From contig JAGBBD010000056.1 of NCBI GenBank assembly GCA_017938625.1, positions 1 to 64,000 of the forward strand: a stretch of DNA of 64,000 nucleotides, given 5' to 3'. Made by a program: the position numbers and the translations under genes. Numbering within the stretch: position 1 is the first letter of the stretch; each line of letters begins with the position of its first letter. The notes under the pieces are model-generated. The model worked only from the letters and a program-made list of their open reading frames with translations. It was not told the origin of the DNA and made no database searches. Source of the DNA: Oscillospiraceae bacterium. Its GTDB lineage: Bacteria > Bacillota > Clostridia > Oscillospirales > Oscillospiraceae. This document shows positions 16,645 to 28,514 of this stretch, one piece after another.

Positions 16645-18582
16645 ATGTCTGAAGAAATCTTGACAAAAGTTGAACAGACCTATGATGCCAGCCAGATTCA
16701 AGTGCTGGAAGGTCTGGAGGCGGTGCGCAAGCGCCCCGGTATGTATATTGGCTCCACGTCCTCGTCGGGCCTGCACCATCTGGTGTATGAGATCGTGGAT
16801 AACTCCATCGACGAAGCGCTGGCAGGCTACTGCACCGAGATCACCGTGACCATCAACGAAGGTGACACCATCACCGTCACCGACAACGGTCGTGGTATTC
16901 CTGTGGATGTGCAGGCGCAGACCGGCAAGCCTGCTCTGGAAGTGGTCTTTACGGTGCTCCACGCAGGCGGCAAGTTCGGCGGCGGCGGTTATAAGGTCTC
17001 CGGCGGTCTGCACGGTGTGGGCGCGTCTGTTGTCAACGCCCTGTCCCAGTGGCTCACTGTGCAGGTACACAAGGACGGCAAGATCCACGAAATGAAATTC
17101 TCCCGCGGTCACATCACCCAGGAGATGACCATCATCGGTACCACCGATAAGACCGGCACCATGGTCACCTTCAAGCCTGACCCGGAGATGTTCGACACGT
17201 TGGTGTATGAATATAACATCCTCCGTGACCGTATGCGCCAGCAGGCGTTCCTCAACGGCGGTCTGAAGATCTCTGTGGAGGACAGGCGTCCCGGTCTGGA
17301 GCAGAGAGAGGATTTCTGCTACGAGGGCGGCATCCGCGAGTATGTGACCTGGCTCAACAAGGGAAAGACCGCCCTGCATGAAGAGGTCATCTATATGCAC
17401 GGCAGCAAGGACGACTCTGTGGCGGAGCTGGCGCTGCAGTATTCCGATGCCTACAATGAAAATATCATCTCGTTTGCCAATGATATCCGCACCCCTGAGG
17501 GCGGCATGCACGAAACAGGCTTCAAGACGGCGCTGACCCGTGTGCTCAATGCCTACGGTCAGAAGATCGGCGCCATCAAGTCCGAGGGCGACAAGCTGGA
17601 GGGCTCCGACGTCCGCGAGGGTCTGACGGCAGTCATCTCCGTCAAGCTGACGGATGCCCAGTTTGAGGGCCAGACCAAGGCAAAGCTGGGCAACGCCCAC
17701 ATCAGAACGCTGGTGGACGGCATTGTGACCAAGCTCCTTGCCGAGTATTTGGAAGAGCACCCCGCTGTGGGCAAGCAGATCTTGGAGAAAGCCATGCTGG
17801 CAAACCGTGCCAGGGAGGCTGCCAAGCGCGCCAGAGAGACCATCCGCCGCAAGACGGGATTGGAGTCGGGACAGATGCCCGACAAGCTGCAGGACTGCAA
17901 CGAGCGCGACCCCAGCCTGTGCGAAATTTACATCGTGGAGGGTGACTCCGCAGCAGGCTCCGCCATCGGCGGACGCGACAGCCGTTTCCAGGCCATCCTT
18001 GCCATGTGGGGCAAGATGCTCAACGTGGAAAAGGCCAGAGCCGATAAGATCTACGGCAACGATAAGCTCAATCCTCTGATCGTGGCGCTGGGCGCAGGCA
18101 TCGGTGATGAATTCAACATCGAAAAGCTGCGCTATCACAAGATCATTATCATGTCCGATGCCGACGTGGACGGCAGCCATATCAGAACTCTGCTTCTGAC
18201 CTTCTTCTTCCGCTATATGCGGCCTCTTATCGAGCATGGTTATGTGTATTCCGCCGTGCCGCCTCTTTACAAGCTCACAAGAGGAAAGCAGCAGCGTGTT
18301 GCCTACTCCGATGAGGAGCGCGACAGAGTTTCTGCCGAAATGCGCGGCGATAACCCCAATGTGAAGATCGACATTGCCCGCTATAAGGGCCTTGGCGAAA
18401 TGGACAAGGAAGAGCTGTGGTCTACTACCATGGACCCGGAGCGCCGCACCCTGCGCCGCATCACGCTGGACGATGCCGCTGCCGCCGACCGCATCTTCTC
18501 CATTCTCATGGGCGAAGAAGTGGAACCGCGCAAGGCATGGATCGAAGAAAACGCCAAGTATGTGGTGAATTTGGATATCTAA
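16645..18582 (+). CDS. gyrB: DNA gyrase subunit B
   Basis: ATPase subunit of gyrase, which supercoils DNA with GyrA. The 645-aa protein has the GHKL ATPase region ([46 protein letters not shown]), the transducer domain, and a TOPRIM domain with EGDSAAGSA and DADVDGSHI. Length is normal. AAGGAGG 5 nt before the ATG at 16645 fixes the start. A second in-frame ATG at 16612, also with an SD, would add 11 residues encoded partly by an upstream repeat. gyrA follows after a 155-nt repeat-containing gap. Confidence 0.96.
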   Translation: MSEEILTKVEQTYDASQIQVLEGLEAVRKRPGMYIGSTSSSGLHHLVYEIVDNSIDEALAGYCTEITVTINEGDTITVTDNGRGIPVDVQAQTGKPALEVVFTVLHAGGKFGGGGYKVSGGLHGVGASVVNALSQWLTVQVHKDGKIHEMKFSRGHITQEMTIIGTTDKTGTMVTFKPDPEMFDTLVYEYNILRDRMRQQAFLNGGLKISVEDRRPGLEQREDFCYEGGIREYVTWLNKGKTALHEEVIYMHGSKDDSVAELALQYSDAYNENIISFANDIRTPEGGMHETGFKTALTRVLNAYGQKIGAIKSEGDKLEGSDVREGLTAVISVKLTDAQFEGQTKAKLGNAHIRTLVDGIVTKLLAEYLEEHPAVGKQILEKAMLANRAREAAKRARETIRRKTGLESGQMPDKLQDCNERDPSLCEIYIVEGDSAAGSAIGGRDSRFQAILAMWGKMLNVEKARADKIYGNDKLNPLIVALGAGIGDEFNIEKLRYHKIIIMSDADVDGSHIRTLLLTFFFRYMRPLIEHGYVYSAVPPLYKLTRGKQQRVAYSDEERDRVSAEMRGDNPNVKIDIARYKGLGEMDKEELWSTTMDPERRTLRRITLDDAAAADRIFSILMGEEVEPRKAWIEENAKYVVNLDI

Positions 18583-18593
18583 GCAATTGACAA

Positions 18594-18695
18594 TAAAGCC
18601 TCCCCTGTGTAAGGGGAGGTGCCCCAAAGGGACGGAGGGGTTGACAATCCCTCAGTCAGCTTCGCTGACAGCTCCCTTTACACAAGGGAGCCTTT
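18594..18695. repeat. Head-to-head palindromic repeats between gyrB and gyrA
   Basis: AAAGCCTCCCCTG...GGAGGGGTTG (18594-18643) is followed by CAATCCCTCAG...GGGAGCCTTT (18645-18695), the same two modules as upstream of dnaA but in exchanged order. Each contains two hairpins. Confidence 0.8.
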
Positions 18696-18737
18696 GCTCA
18701 ATTTCGCACTCAGCATTATATTAAAGGAGGGAATCTT

Positions 18738-21209
<2,472 letters not shown>

Positions 21210-21356
21210 AAAAATCACCCTTTGCTGCGTCCTCATAAGAAAACATAGCCTCTTTTCGCCATTTCTTCCCCCATTTTTCTTGCGATTGCACAAAGCAGCG
21301 CTGCAAAAAATGAGTTTGAACTGACGAAAAATCCCTGTCCAAATGGCTGATAACAG

Positions 21357-21389
21357 TTTTGCCCCACAGAGGTTATCTGTGGGGCAAAA
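21357..21389. terminator. Perfect 14-bp hairpin downstream of gyrA
   Basis: TTTTGCCCCACAGA / TCTGTGGGGCAAAA (21357-21370 with 21376-21389), loop GGTTA. It lies about 150 nt after gyrA. No U-tract extends beyond the stem's own TTTT/AAAA ends, so it may terminate weakly in either direction. Confidence 0.55.
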
Positions 21390-21434
21390 TCTATGTCTTC
21401 TTATTGAGACTCCGCTTTAGGAGTCTTTGTGTGT

Positions 21435-21578
21435 TTATCCTCTTTCAAAGCCAACCAGCAAGCCGCCGGTCTCGGCATAGTAGCTGCAAAGCCCCTTGCA
21501 GCGGTGGATGTGGACATCTGCCTGCCCCATCTGCGACAGGATCATATCCTTCAGCTTCCGGGCTGCAGCTCTGGCATC
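21435..21578 (-). pseudogene. C-terminal gene remnant (47 codons), origin uncertain
   Basis: An open frame without a start, bounded upstream by a TAG (21579-21581), ends at 21435. It reads DARAAARKLKDMILSQMG, then VHIHRCKGL and a Gly-rich end GGLLVGFERG, which looks like the true C-terminus of a protein, possibly a DegV-type or similar alpha/beta protein (weak guess). It lies in the otherwise empty 607-nt gap between gyrA and the XRE regulator. The frame upstream is broken. Confidence 0.35.
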
Positions 21579-21715
21579 CTACTCAGCCAATTATCCAATA
21601 AATCGTACTGCACAAATCGATTGTTCGAAAGATTGCCCTGCAATGCCGGTATCCTCTGCACGGATTTCCTCTGACCGGGAAGGTTCTCGGTGATAAAATG
21701 CACACGACTTTTCCG

Positions 21716-21760
21716 TAAAAAAACGACCCGGAATTGGGTTTTCCAATTCCGGGTCGTTTT
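21716..21760 (-). terminator. Intrinsic terminator of the XRE regulator
   Basis: Perfect 18-bp stem (21720-21737 with 21743-21760; arm AAAACGACCCGGAATTGG), loop GTTTT. On the minus strand it ends in seven T, typical of a strong terminator for the gene ending at 21817. Confidence 0.9.
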
Positions 21761-21816
21761 GTCTGCAGAGGCATCATCCATTGCGCGGCCACATTCATCA
21801 AATATGCCTGTGTATG

Positions 21817-22581
21817 TTACCTCTTCTTGTAGATCACCAGTTCGGGGTTTTCTCCGTTTTCTTCATAGGTACATACCAGAATGAATTCCACATTGGCAGC
21901 GATCCCAAAACATCTTCTTGCGTCATGCTCATTCACCAATTGCGTCCCTAAGTAGGTTGCGCCGTCGTCCAGAAATTTTATACTTTTCCCATTGGGGAGC
22001 CGATATTCCAGATTGATATAGCCCCCCACAAGGGCATTTAATGTTTCGATTTTCGGCATACCTTTTATGTCCAATGCATTGATCTCGTCTATCAGCTGCT
22101 TTTTGAACGCTTCGAACTCCTGCGCACCGGCCAAATTGGAGTGGTTTTTCCAGTAATCCAGTTTCGGCAGCAAATCTTTCATATATGCCCGAACCTGCTC
22201 GGGTGGAAATTGCTCATTTGCCATATGGTCAACGCAGACTTCAATTAAGTCATCCATATCGTGGTACAGATATTCGCCGTCGGCATAGCACCATTTGCAG
22301 TAATCTTCATTGAAAAAGCCATCCGTTTCTTTGCTGATCGCAGAATCCTCAAGAGGCATTCCGCAGCATTGGCAGATCAGCTGTCTTGGCGCGCCCAGCA
22401 GCGTGTTGATGGAAACATCGAACAGTTTGGAAAGCAGCTTCAGCGTTTCGGTGTTTGGTGTGGTCTCTCCGGTTTCCCAACGGGAAACTGCCTGCCGGGT
22501 CACATATACCCTTTCGGCAAGCTCATCCTGAGAAAGCCCCATCTTTGTTCTTAGTTCAAGAATAATGTCTTTTGTTTCCAT
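21817..22581 (-). CDS. XRE-family transcriptional regulator with zinc-ribbon and effector-like C-terminus
   Basis: A 254-aa protein. Residues 1-65 are a helix-turn-helix of the Cro/CI type (GLSQDELAERVYVTRQAVSRWE, then TPNTETLKLLSKLF). Residues about 70-105 hold a zinc ribbon (CQCCGMPL...YCKWCYADGEY, four Cys in two pairs). The rest is a mixed alpha/beta region ending in a basic tail, with no clear family. It is a single-gene unit with promoter TTGCCT-16-TATAAT (22602-22629), SD GAGGTGAT and a strong terminator. Target genes are unknown; autoregulation would be usual for the family. Confidence 0.83.
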   Translation of the reverse strand: METKDIILELRTKMGLSQDELAERVYVTRQAVSRWETGETTPNTETLKLLSKLFDVSINTLLGAPRQLICQCCGMPLEDSAISKETDGFFNEDYCKWCYADGEYLYHDMDDLIEVCVDHMANEQFPPEQVRAYMKDLLPKLDYWKNHSNLAGAQEFEAFKKQLIDEINALDIKGMPKIETLNALVGGYINLEYRLPNGKSIKFLDDGATYLGTQLVNEHDARRCFGIAANVEFILVCTYEENGENPELVIYKKR

Positions 22582-22601
22582 AAAACGATCACCTCACCGC
22601 C

Positions 22602-22629
22602 ATTATACCACACCCTCAAAAACAGGCAA
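22602..22629 (-). promoter_or_regulatory. Promoter of the XRE regulator
   Basis: Minus strand TTGCCT (22624-22629), a 16-nt spacer and TATAAT (22602-22607), about 20 nt upstream of the ATG. Confidence 0.55.
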
Positions 22630-22688
22630 GCAACGCGCTGTTGCTGTTGGATCTGCGGCACGAATCTCACCGTCTGAATACCATGCCA

Positions 22689-22899
22689 AAACAAGAACAC
22701 ACACCGCAAGGGTGTGTGTTCTTGTTTGGCGGAGACGGTGTTACCTTGCGGTCGGCACGACCGCAAGGGATTCTCCCACGGCCTAACCAATATGCCACCG
22801 GCATATTGGTTGCGCTGCCAAGCAGCGCCGGCCTTTCGAATCCCACCGCTCAAATACGCATCAAAAAAGATACACACCGCAAGGGTGTGTATCTTTTTT
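22689..22899. repeat. Five-hairpin intergenic cassette flanked by matching terminator-like hairpins
   Basis: Five successive near-perfect hairpins: 22689-22727 (17 bp, loop GCAAG), 22744-22768 (11 bp), 22785-22811 (12 bp), 22812-22828 (7 bp) and 22863-22899 (16 bp, loop GCAAG, A/T ends). The outer two share the core ACACACC-GCAAG-GGTGTGT. The last one ends in T6 on both strands and probably terminates the pst-pho operon. There is no credible ORF in this 450-nt gap, and I could not fold it into a tRNA. Confidence 0.75.
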
Positions 22900-23031
22900 G
22901 GCAAATACTACATTAGTTGATACAATGCAACGCTGTTGGTCAGAGCGTTGCACATTCCCTGCTCAGTTATCCAAGCTTATATATCGCACTGTCCTCTATT
23001 CTTGCATTTTAGGATCGTTATGGCTCTCGAT

Positions 23032-24693
23032 TTATGCCGTTCTATCATCAAACAGAACGGTAATTGTAGTTCCCTTGTTTGGTTCGCTCTCTACAACGAT
23101 CTTGCCATGGTGGTACTGCACGGCGTGCTTTACGATAGAAAGACCAAGGCCGGTGCCGCCGGACTGTTTTGAATGACTCTTATCCACACGATAGAAGCGC
23201 TCAAACACCTTGTCCTGATGTTCGGGAGCAATGCCAATACCGTTATCGCTGACACTGATCTGCACAGTCCCCTGCCGCTCGGCAACAGATACCTTTACAT
23301 GACCGCCCGGATTATTATACTTGATGGCATTATCGCACAGATTGTAAACGATCTCATACAGCAATCTGCGTACACCGTTGATCACACCATCATCTCCGGT
23401 GACTTCCAGAGAAACATCTTTCAGCTTTGCGGCATCTGCCAGCGTCTCGCAAACTTCTTCGGAAAGGACTTTCAGAGATACATCCTCACGAGGCATTTCT
23501 GTTCCCTCATCCAGCTGAGACAGGCGAATAATATCGTCGATCAGAAAAACCAGTCTGGATGCTTCCTTGCGGATATGACCGATAAAGCGAGGAACGTCTT
23601 CGGACTTTACGATCCCGTTTTCCATCAACTCCGCAGAGCCGATGATGGACTGCAGCGGTGTTTTCAGTTCGTGAGATACATTGGCGGTAAATTCCCGTCG
23701 ATGCTTTTCTGCGTTTACCTGTTCGGTAATATCAAAGGCCAGAACAACCACACCGTGGTTCTTGCCGTCAGAATCGATACGGCTCAAATCAAACTGATAC
23801 TCTCTACCGTTTTTCTTGGCGCGAAAATCAGCGTGACCCCGGGCGTTGGCTTCGTCCAAAGCCAGACGCATATTCTGCTTGCGGTCAATGGTAAGGAAAT
23901 CTTCCCCAATGCAGGAACTGCTCGTACCAAACAATGTTTTCGCCGCAGGATTGATACTGATAATTCTGCCCGTGTGATCCAAAAGAACCAGCGCTTCTTT
24001 CATGTTTCCGGTGATCTGCTCAAACTCATCTTGTTTGCGCTTCAAGGTCTGCATCTGATACTCAATTTCTTTGTGCTGGGCATGGATGCGATGCAGCAGC
24101 GGAGAAAGCTCCTCATAGGCATCGTTTTCCATGGGCTTCTCCAGATCCAGCTTATTCAGAGGTTCTACAATTTTCTTCGCCATGCCATGTGCCAGCCATG
24201 CGGAAAGTGCAATGGCAATGACCAAAACAACGGCGATGGGCTGAAGCATACCAAGCACCAAAACAAAAGCAGTGGCTCGGCTGACAGAAATACGAAGCAC
24301 ACTGCCATCATCCAATTGTGTTGCTTCATAAATGGTCTGCTCCGTCAGCGTGGAAGATCGGCGCGTGCTGCTGCCTGTTCCTGATACAAGTGCTTCTTTG
24401 ATTTCTTCACGGTCTGCGTGATTTTCCATGGCAGCTGCATCGGCGTGGCTGTCAAAAAGAACTTCACCGTCAGAACTGACCCAAGTTAGTCTGTACCGAT
24501 CAGAACTCAGGCTTTCCAGATAGGTTTCGCCGAGTCGCTCCGTCGCTTCAGCTGCCAAGCTCAACTCGTCTTTCAGCTGCGTTTCCTGCACGGTTCCGAA
24601 ATAGCGATACAGAACCCCGGTAACGATCAGCAAGCTTGCCATCAGCACAGCGATGGTCATAAAGAGGACGGACTTAAAGATCTTACTTGTCAT
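23032..24693 (-). CDS. phoR: Phosphate-sensing histidine kinase PhoR
   Basis: A 553-aa membrane histidine kinase. Domain order: membrane helix at about 8-30, an extracytoplasmic sensor, a second helix at about 147-172, HAMP-like linker, a PAS domain (LLDHTGRIISINPAAKTLFG), then dimerisation/phospho-acceptor FTANVSHELKTPLQSIIG (His) and the ATPase with NLCDNAIKYN, DNGIGIAPEH and GGTGLGLSIVKH. The ATG at 24693 overlaps phoB by 11 nt; the longer reading frame upstream lies inside phoB. It closes the pst-pho operon and should phosphorylate PhoB under phosphate limitation, with PhoU and PstSCAB as the usual negative partners. Confidence 0.92.
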   Translation of the reverse strand: MTSKIFKSVLFMTIAVLMASLLIVTGVLYRYFGTVQETQLKDELSLAAEATERLGETYLESLSSDRYRLTWVSSDGEVLFDSHADAAAMENHADREEIKEALVSGTGSSTRRSSTLTEQTIYEATQLDDGSVLRISVSRATAFVLVLGMLQPIAVVLVIAIALSAWLAHGMAKKIVEPLNKLDLEKPMENDAYEELSPLLHRIHAQHKEIEYQMQTLKRKQDEFEQITGNMKEALVLLDHTGRIISINPAAKTLFGTSSSCIGEDFLTIDRKQNMRLALDEANARGHADFRAKKNGREYQFDLSRIDSDGKNHGVVVLAFDITEQVNAEKHRREFTANVSHELKTPLQSIIGSAELMENGIVKSEDVPRFIGHIRKEASRLVFLIDDIIRLSQLDEGTEMPREDVSLKVLSEEVCETLADAAKLKDVSLEVTGDDGVINGVRRLLYEIVYNLCDNAIKYNNPGGHVKVSVAERQGTVQISVSDNGIGIAPEHQDKVFERFYRVDKSHSKQSGGTGLGLSIVKHAVQYHHGKIVVESEPNKGTTITVLFDDRTA

Positions 24694-25363
24694 AGCCTGC
24701 CTCCCAACGATAGCCCACATTGCGCACAGTCTCGATCATCTTGCCGTAGCTGTCCAGTTTCTGACGCAGGGTGCGGATATGGGAATCCAGAGTGCGGGAA
24801 TCGCCCATATAATCCAGGTTCCACACCTGAGAGAACAGCTGCTCTCTGGTATAAACCATTCCGGGGTGGGAAAGGAACATCCGAAGCAGTTCAAATTCCT
24901 TGTAAGTAAGCTGAACTCGGCTTCCATCCACAGTAACGGTATGCTCGTCCAGATTGACTACCAAGCCGCCTACCTTCAGCAGCTTGGATACCTGCTGCGG
25001 CTGACTGCGGCGCAGAACAGCTTTCACTCTGGATACCATTTCCATCATGCTGAAGGGCTTGACGATATAATCATCAGCGCCCAGATCAAGACCACGGATG
25101 CGGTCATATTCCTGCCCCTTGGCAGTTGCCATGATGACGGGAATGGTGCTGTATTCCACAGTTTCTTTCATTTTGGACAGCAGCTCAATGCCGTCCATAC
25201 CGGGGAGCATCACATCCAGAACGATCAGTTCCGGCTTTTCTTTTCTCAACGTTTCCCAAAAGGAAGGGCCATCTTCAAAACCTCTTGTTTCAAAACCTGC
25301 GGAGTTCAGTGCATAGATCGCAATGTCGCGGATCGCCCCATCATCCTCAACATACCAAATCAT
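24683..25363 (-). CDS. phoB: Phosphate response regulator PhoB/PhoP (OmpR family)
   Basis: A 226-aa two-domain response regulator. The receiver has the acidic pocket VEDD, the phospho-acceptor Asp50 in LIVLDVMLPGMDG, and the conserved Lys in DYIVKPF. The C-terminal winged helix has the OmpR pattern TYKEFELLRMFLSHPGMVYTREQL and RTLDSHIRTLRQKLD. SD AGGAGG precedes the ATG, which lies 3 nt after phoU. It overlaps phoR by 11 nt. The most likely targets include the operon's own promoter upstream of pstS. Confidence 0.93.
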   Translation of the reverse strand: MIWYVEDDGAIRDIAIYALNSAGFETRGFEDGPSFWETLRKEKPELIVLDVMLPGMDGIELLSKMKETVEYSTIPVIMATAKGQEYDRIRGLDLGADDYIVKPFSMMEMVSRVKAVLRRSQPQQVSKLLKVGGLVVNLDEHTVTVDGSRVQLTYKEFELLRMFLSHPGMVYTREQLFSQVWNLDYMGDSRTLDSHIRTLRQKLDSYGKMIETVRNVGYRWEAGYDK

Positions 25364-25366
25364 GAT

Positions 25367-26011
25367 TTACGCCTCCTTATGCGTGCCTGTTACAGAATAG
25401 ATCACCCACTCAGCGATGTTGGTCGCATGGTCTCCGATGCGTTCAAAGTATTTTGCGATCATCAAAAGGTCAAGTGCAAATTCACCGTCAGCGTGATTTT
25501 CTGCGATCAAAGTAATGATACCACACTTTACCTTAGAAAAATAGTCATCAACGATGTCATCCTTGGCGATAACCTTTTCTGCCAGTGCCACATCCTTTTT
25601 CACAAATGCATCTACGCTCTTCGTCACCATTTCGATGGTCGCACGAGCCATTTCTTCAATCAACTCCATGCCCTCCATGGTATGACCGTTCAGGAACGTG
25701 ACGATCTCTGCAATATCCTCCGCCTGATCGCCGATGCGCTCCATGTCGGTGATCATCTTCAACGCAGCAGAGATCAGACGCAGATCTCTAGCAACGGGCT
25801 GCTGATGAAGCAGGAGTTTCATGCAGCGACCTTCAATGTCGCGCTCCATCTGGTCGATTCCTCCGCTGTTTTTCTTTACGCTTACTGCCAATTCTATATC
25901 ACCTGTAGTAAGTGCCTTTACTGCGGACGCAATGGCTTCCTCACACATCGCACCCAGTTCGATGATCTCACGGTTCAACTCAAAAAGCTGTTCATCAAAT
26001 CTGTTTCTCAT
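25367..26011 (-). CDS. phoU: Phosphate signalling regulator PhoU
   Basis: A 214-aa protein of two PhoU three-helix bundles, each with the E/DxxxD metal-binding pattern (MITDMERIGDQAEDIAE and AKYFERIGDHATNIAEWV). It represses Pho signalling through PstB and PhoR when phosphate is plentiful. The ATG at 26011 follows AGGAAGG by about 10 nt, and pstB's TAA ends 1 nt before it. A longer in-frame extension runs into pstB and was rejected. Confidence 0.94.
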   Translation of the reverse strand: MRNRFDEQLFELNREIIELGAMCEEAIASAVKALTTGDIELAVSVKKNSGGIDQMERDIEGRCMKLLLHQQPVARDLRLISAALKMITDMERIGDQAEDIAEIVTFLNGHTMEGMELIEEMARATIEMVTKSVDAFVKKDVALAEKVIAKDDIVDDYFSKVKCGIITLIAENHADGEFALDLLMIAKYFERIGDHATNIAEWVIYSVTGTHKEA

Positions 26012-26012
26012 G

Positions 26013-26765
26013 TTAACCAAACCTTCCTGTGATGTAATCTTCGGTACGCTGATCCTTGGGCTGAGAGAAGATGTCATCGGTCTTGCCGAACGCTACCAGC
26101 TCGCCAAGCAGGAAGAAAGCAGTATAGTCAGATACACGAACTGCCTGCTGCATATTGTGAGTCACCATGACGATGGTGTACTTTTCCTTCAGTTCCGTAA
26201 CCAGTTCCTCAATGCGGGAAGTGGAAATGGGATCAAGAGCAGAGGTAGGCTCGTCCATCAAAAGGATCTTCGGCTGCACTGCCAGCGCTCTTGCGATGCA
26301 CAGACGCTGCTGCTGACCACCAGACATACCGAGGGCATTCTTCTTCAGTCTGTCCTTTACTTCGTCCCAAATGGCAGCATCACGCAGTGCACGCTCAACG
26401 ATCTCGTCCAACTGTACACGGTTGGTGATGCCGTGTGTTCGGGGGCCATAGGCAACATTGTCGTAGATACTCATGGGGAAGGGATTGGGCTTCTGGAACA
26501 CCATGCCGATCTCTTTGCGGAGGTTATTCACATCCACTTCCTTGGAGAAAATGTCGGTGCCCTCATAACGAATATCACCGGTGATCTTCACGCCGGGGAT
26601 CAGGTCATTCATGCGGTTCAAGGTTTTGAGAAAAGTGGACTTGCCGCAACCGGAGGGCCCGATCAATGCGGTAATGCTATTTTCCGGAATTTCAATATCT
26701 ACATTTTTCAGTGCCTGATGCTCGCCGTACCACAGGCACATATCTTTGACAGAGATCATACTCAT
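26013..26765 (-). CDS. pstB: Phosphate ABC transporter ATP-binding protein PstB
   Basis: A 250-aa ATPase energising phosphate uptake through PstC-PstA. Walker [10 protein letters not shown], the Q-loop region [18 protein letters not shown], signature [11 protein letters not shown], Walker [14 protein letters not shown] and the switch His in MVTHN are all present and in the usual spacing. The ATG at 26765 overlaps the pstA stop (ATGA) and follows AAAGGAG. It is followed by phoU with a 1-nt gap. Confidence 0.96.
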   Translation of the reverse strand: MSMISVKDMCLWYGEHQALKNVDIEIPENSITALIGPSGCGKSTFLKTLNRMNDLIPGVKITGDIRYEGTDIFSKEVDVNNLRKEIGMVFQKPNPFPMSIYDNVAYGPRTHGITNRVQLDEIVERALRDAAIWDEVKDRLKKNALGMSGGQQQRLCIARALAVQPKILLMDEPTSALDPISTSRIEELVTELKEKYTIVMVTHNMQQAVRVSDYTAFFLLGELVAFGKTDDIFSQPKDQRTEDYITGRFG

Positions 26766-27619
26766 AAACTTCTCCTTTTTGCGAAGTGCTTCTGCACCAA
26801 TGTAGCTGCAAAGTTAATCAGCACGGTAAGTACCATCAGGATTGCGGCAATGGCAAAGGCCACGCCGAACTCACCCTGTTCTTTTGCGTAAACATAGAGG
26901 GCAACGGTCAGCGTTGCACCCGGTGCTGCAAGACCATCAATAATACCGTTGACAGCATGGGCAAAACCTGCGGTAAAGAGTAATGCTGCAGATTCGCCAA
27001 TAATACGACCAACGGATAGGATGCATCCGGTGATGACACCATCCACGCAGCCGGGAAGAACAACAGTGCGGACAACTCTCCATTTACCAGCTCCCAGACC
27101 AAATGCACCTTCACGGTAGGACTGTGGGACGGTTTTCAAACTCTCTTGGGTAGTACGCATGATGGTAGGCAGGTTCATAATCACCAGAGTCAGCGCACCT
27201 GCCATCAAGCAGGTTCCCATGCTGTTGGAGAACAGCAGCATACCCACCAGACCGTAGATGATGGAAGGGATACCGGAAAGGGTCTCAGCGGCGTACTCGA
27301 TAATGCCAACCACTTTCTGATTGGATGCGTACTCGGTCAGATAGATGGCTGCGCCCACACCCAAGGGCAGAACGATGAGCAGTGTTGCCAGTACGATATA
27401 TACCGTGTTCAGGATGTCAGGCAGAATACCGATTCGCTCGGTCAGATAGCTTGGCTTGGTGGAGAGCAGTTCCCAAGTGATGTTTGGTACGCCCTGCACC
27501 AGAACATAGGCCAGAAGGAACAGCACCAAAGCGGCGGTCAAACCAACCGATAATAGCATCATTGCTTTCATCAGCACTTCATAACCTTTTCTCTTTTTGG
27601 ATAACGATTGTTTCAGCAT
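26762..27619 (-). CDS. pstA: Phosphate ABC transporter permease PstA
   Basis: A 285-aa inner-membrane permease with about six hydrophobic helices and the binding-protein-dependent permease loop [44 protein letters not shown] is characteristic of PstA. SD AAAGGAG lies 6 nt before the ATG; pstC ends 3 nt upstream and pstB overlaps by 4 nt, giving tight coupling of the transporter subunits. Confidence 0.95.
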   Translation of the reverse strand: MLKQSLSKKRKGYEVLMKAMMLLSVGLTAALVLFLLAYVLVQGVPNITWELLSTKPSYLTERIGILPDILNTVYIVLATLLIVLPLGVGAAIYLTEYASNQKVVGIIEYAAETLSGIPSIIYGLVGMLLFSNSMGTCLMAGALTLVIMNLPTIMRTTQESLKTVPQSYREGAFGLGAGKWRVVRTVVLPGCVDGVITGCILSVGRIIGESAALLFTAGFAHAVNGIIDGLAAPGATLTVALYVYAKEQGEFGVAFAIAAILMVLTVLINFAATLVQKHFAKRRSL

Positions 27620-27622
27620 AGG

Positions 27623-28492
27623 TTACTCCTTTTCTCGCTTGAGGAAGAAGTTCAGCGCGGCGTTAATGAGCATGATAAACAGGAACAACACCAGCGCGAT
27701 GGAGAACAGCGCCTGTCTCTGCAAGCCGCTGGAATAAGCCATCTCGCTGGACACGGCAGTGGTCAGGAAGCGAACACTCTGGAACAGAGAGTCGGGCATG
27801 TTCGGCACATTGCCAGCTACCATCATGACCGCCATGGCTTCACCGATGGCACGGCCTACACCCAACACAACGGAAGCCGCGATACCGCTTTTTGCGGCAG
27901 GGACGGAAACCTTGAAGTAGGTTTCGATGGGTGTTGTGCCCAGAGCAAGGGAAGCATCCTCGTATTCCTTGGGAACCGCATCCAGTGCGGTAATGGACAT
28001 TTTAATAATAGAAGGCAGAATCATGATTGCCAGAACAATGATGGCCGCAAGCAAGCTTGCACCGTCAGGCACATTGAAAATCTTTCGGATACCGGGAACC
28101 AGAACCAGCATACCCACCAAACCGTAAACCACGGAAGGGATACCTGCCAGCAGGCTCACTGCAGACTGCATCACGGATTTTACTTTCGGGGAGGCGAGTT
28201 TTGACAGATATACCGCAGTCATAAAGCCGACAGGAACACCGATCAGAATGGCACCGGCAGTTCCGTAAATGCTGGTCAGGATAAAAGGCAGGATGCCGTA
28301 TTTCGGTTCGGATGCTGTAGATGCCCATTCCTTGCCGAACAGGAAATCCACCAGACCGATCTCGCGGATTGCGGGAATGCCGGAGATCACCAGATAGATG
28401 GTAATCAGCAGAACGCAGCCGACAGTGATCAAACCCAACAGCAGGAAGATAATGTGGATGACTTTTTCAAACATATTGCTTTTCTTTTTCAT
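27623..28492 (-). CDS. pstC: Phosphate ABC transporter permease PstC
   Basis: A 289-aa permease, partner of PstA. Features: an N-terminal helix (IIFLLLGLITVGCVLLITIYLV), GIPSVVYGLVGMLVLVPGI, and the EAA-like loop EDASLALGTTPIETYFKVSVPAAKSGI. The ATG at 28492 is preceded by AGAGGTGAT; the 18 codons of frame upstream overlap the SD and are not used. It is the third gene of the operon, separated from pstS by a small unrelated ORF. Confidence 0.94.
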   Translation of the reverse strand: MKKKSNMFEKVIHIIFLLLGLITVGCVLLITIYLVISGIPAIREIGLVDFLFGKEWASTASEPKYGILPFILTSIYGTAGAILIGVPVGFMTAVYLSKLASPKVKSVMQSAVSLLAGIPSVVYGLVGMLVLVPGIRKIFNVPDGASLLAAIIVLAIMILPSIIKMSITALDAVPKEYEDASLALGTTPIETYFKVSVPAAKSGIAASVVLGVGRAIGEAMAVMMVAGNVPNMPDSLFQSVRFLTTAVSSEMAYSSGLQRQALFSIALVLFLFIMLINAALNFFLKREKE

Positions 28493-28514
28493 AAAATCAA
28501 TCACCTCTTCGAGA

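Noticed and set aside
22730..22860. Possible tRNA gene (TTCGAAT-like stretch and stem-loops)
   Set aside because: No consistent acceptor, D, anticodon and T stems could be paired with correct spacing.
22551..22904. Apparent small proteins in both strands of the hairpin cassette
   Set aside because: They translate palindromes; the coding potential comes from inverted repeats and there is no SD.
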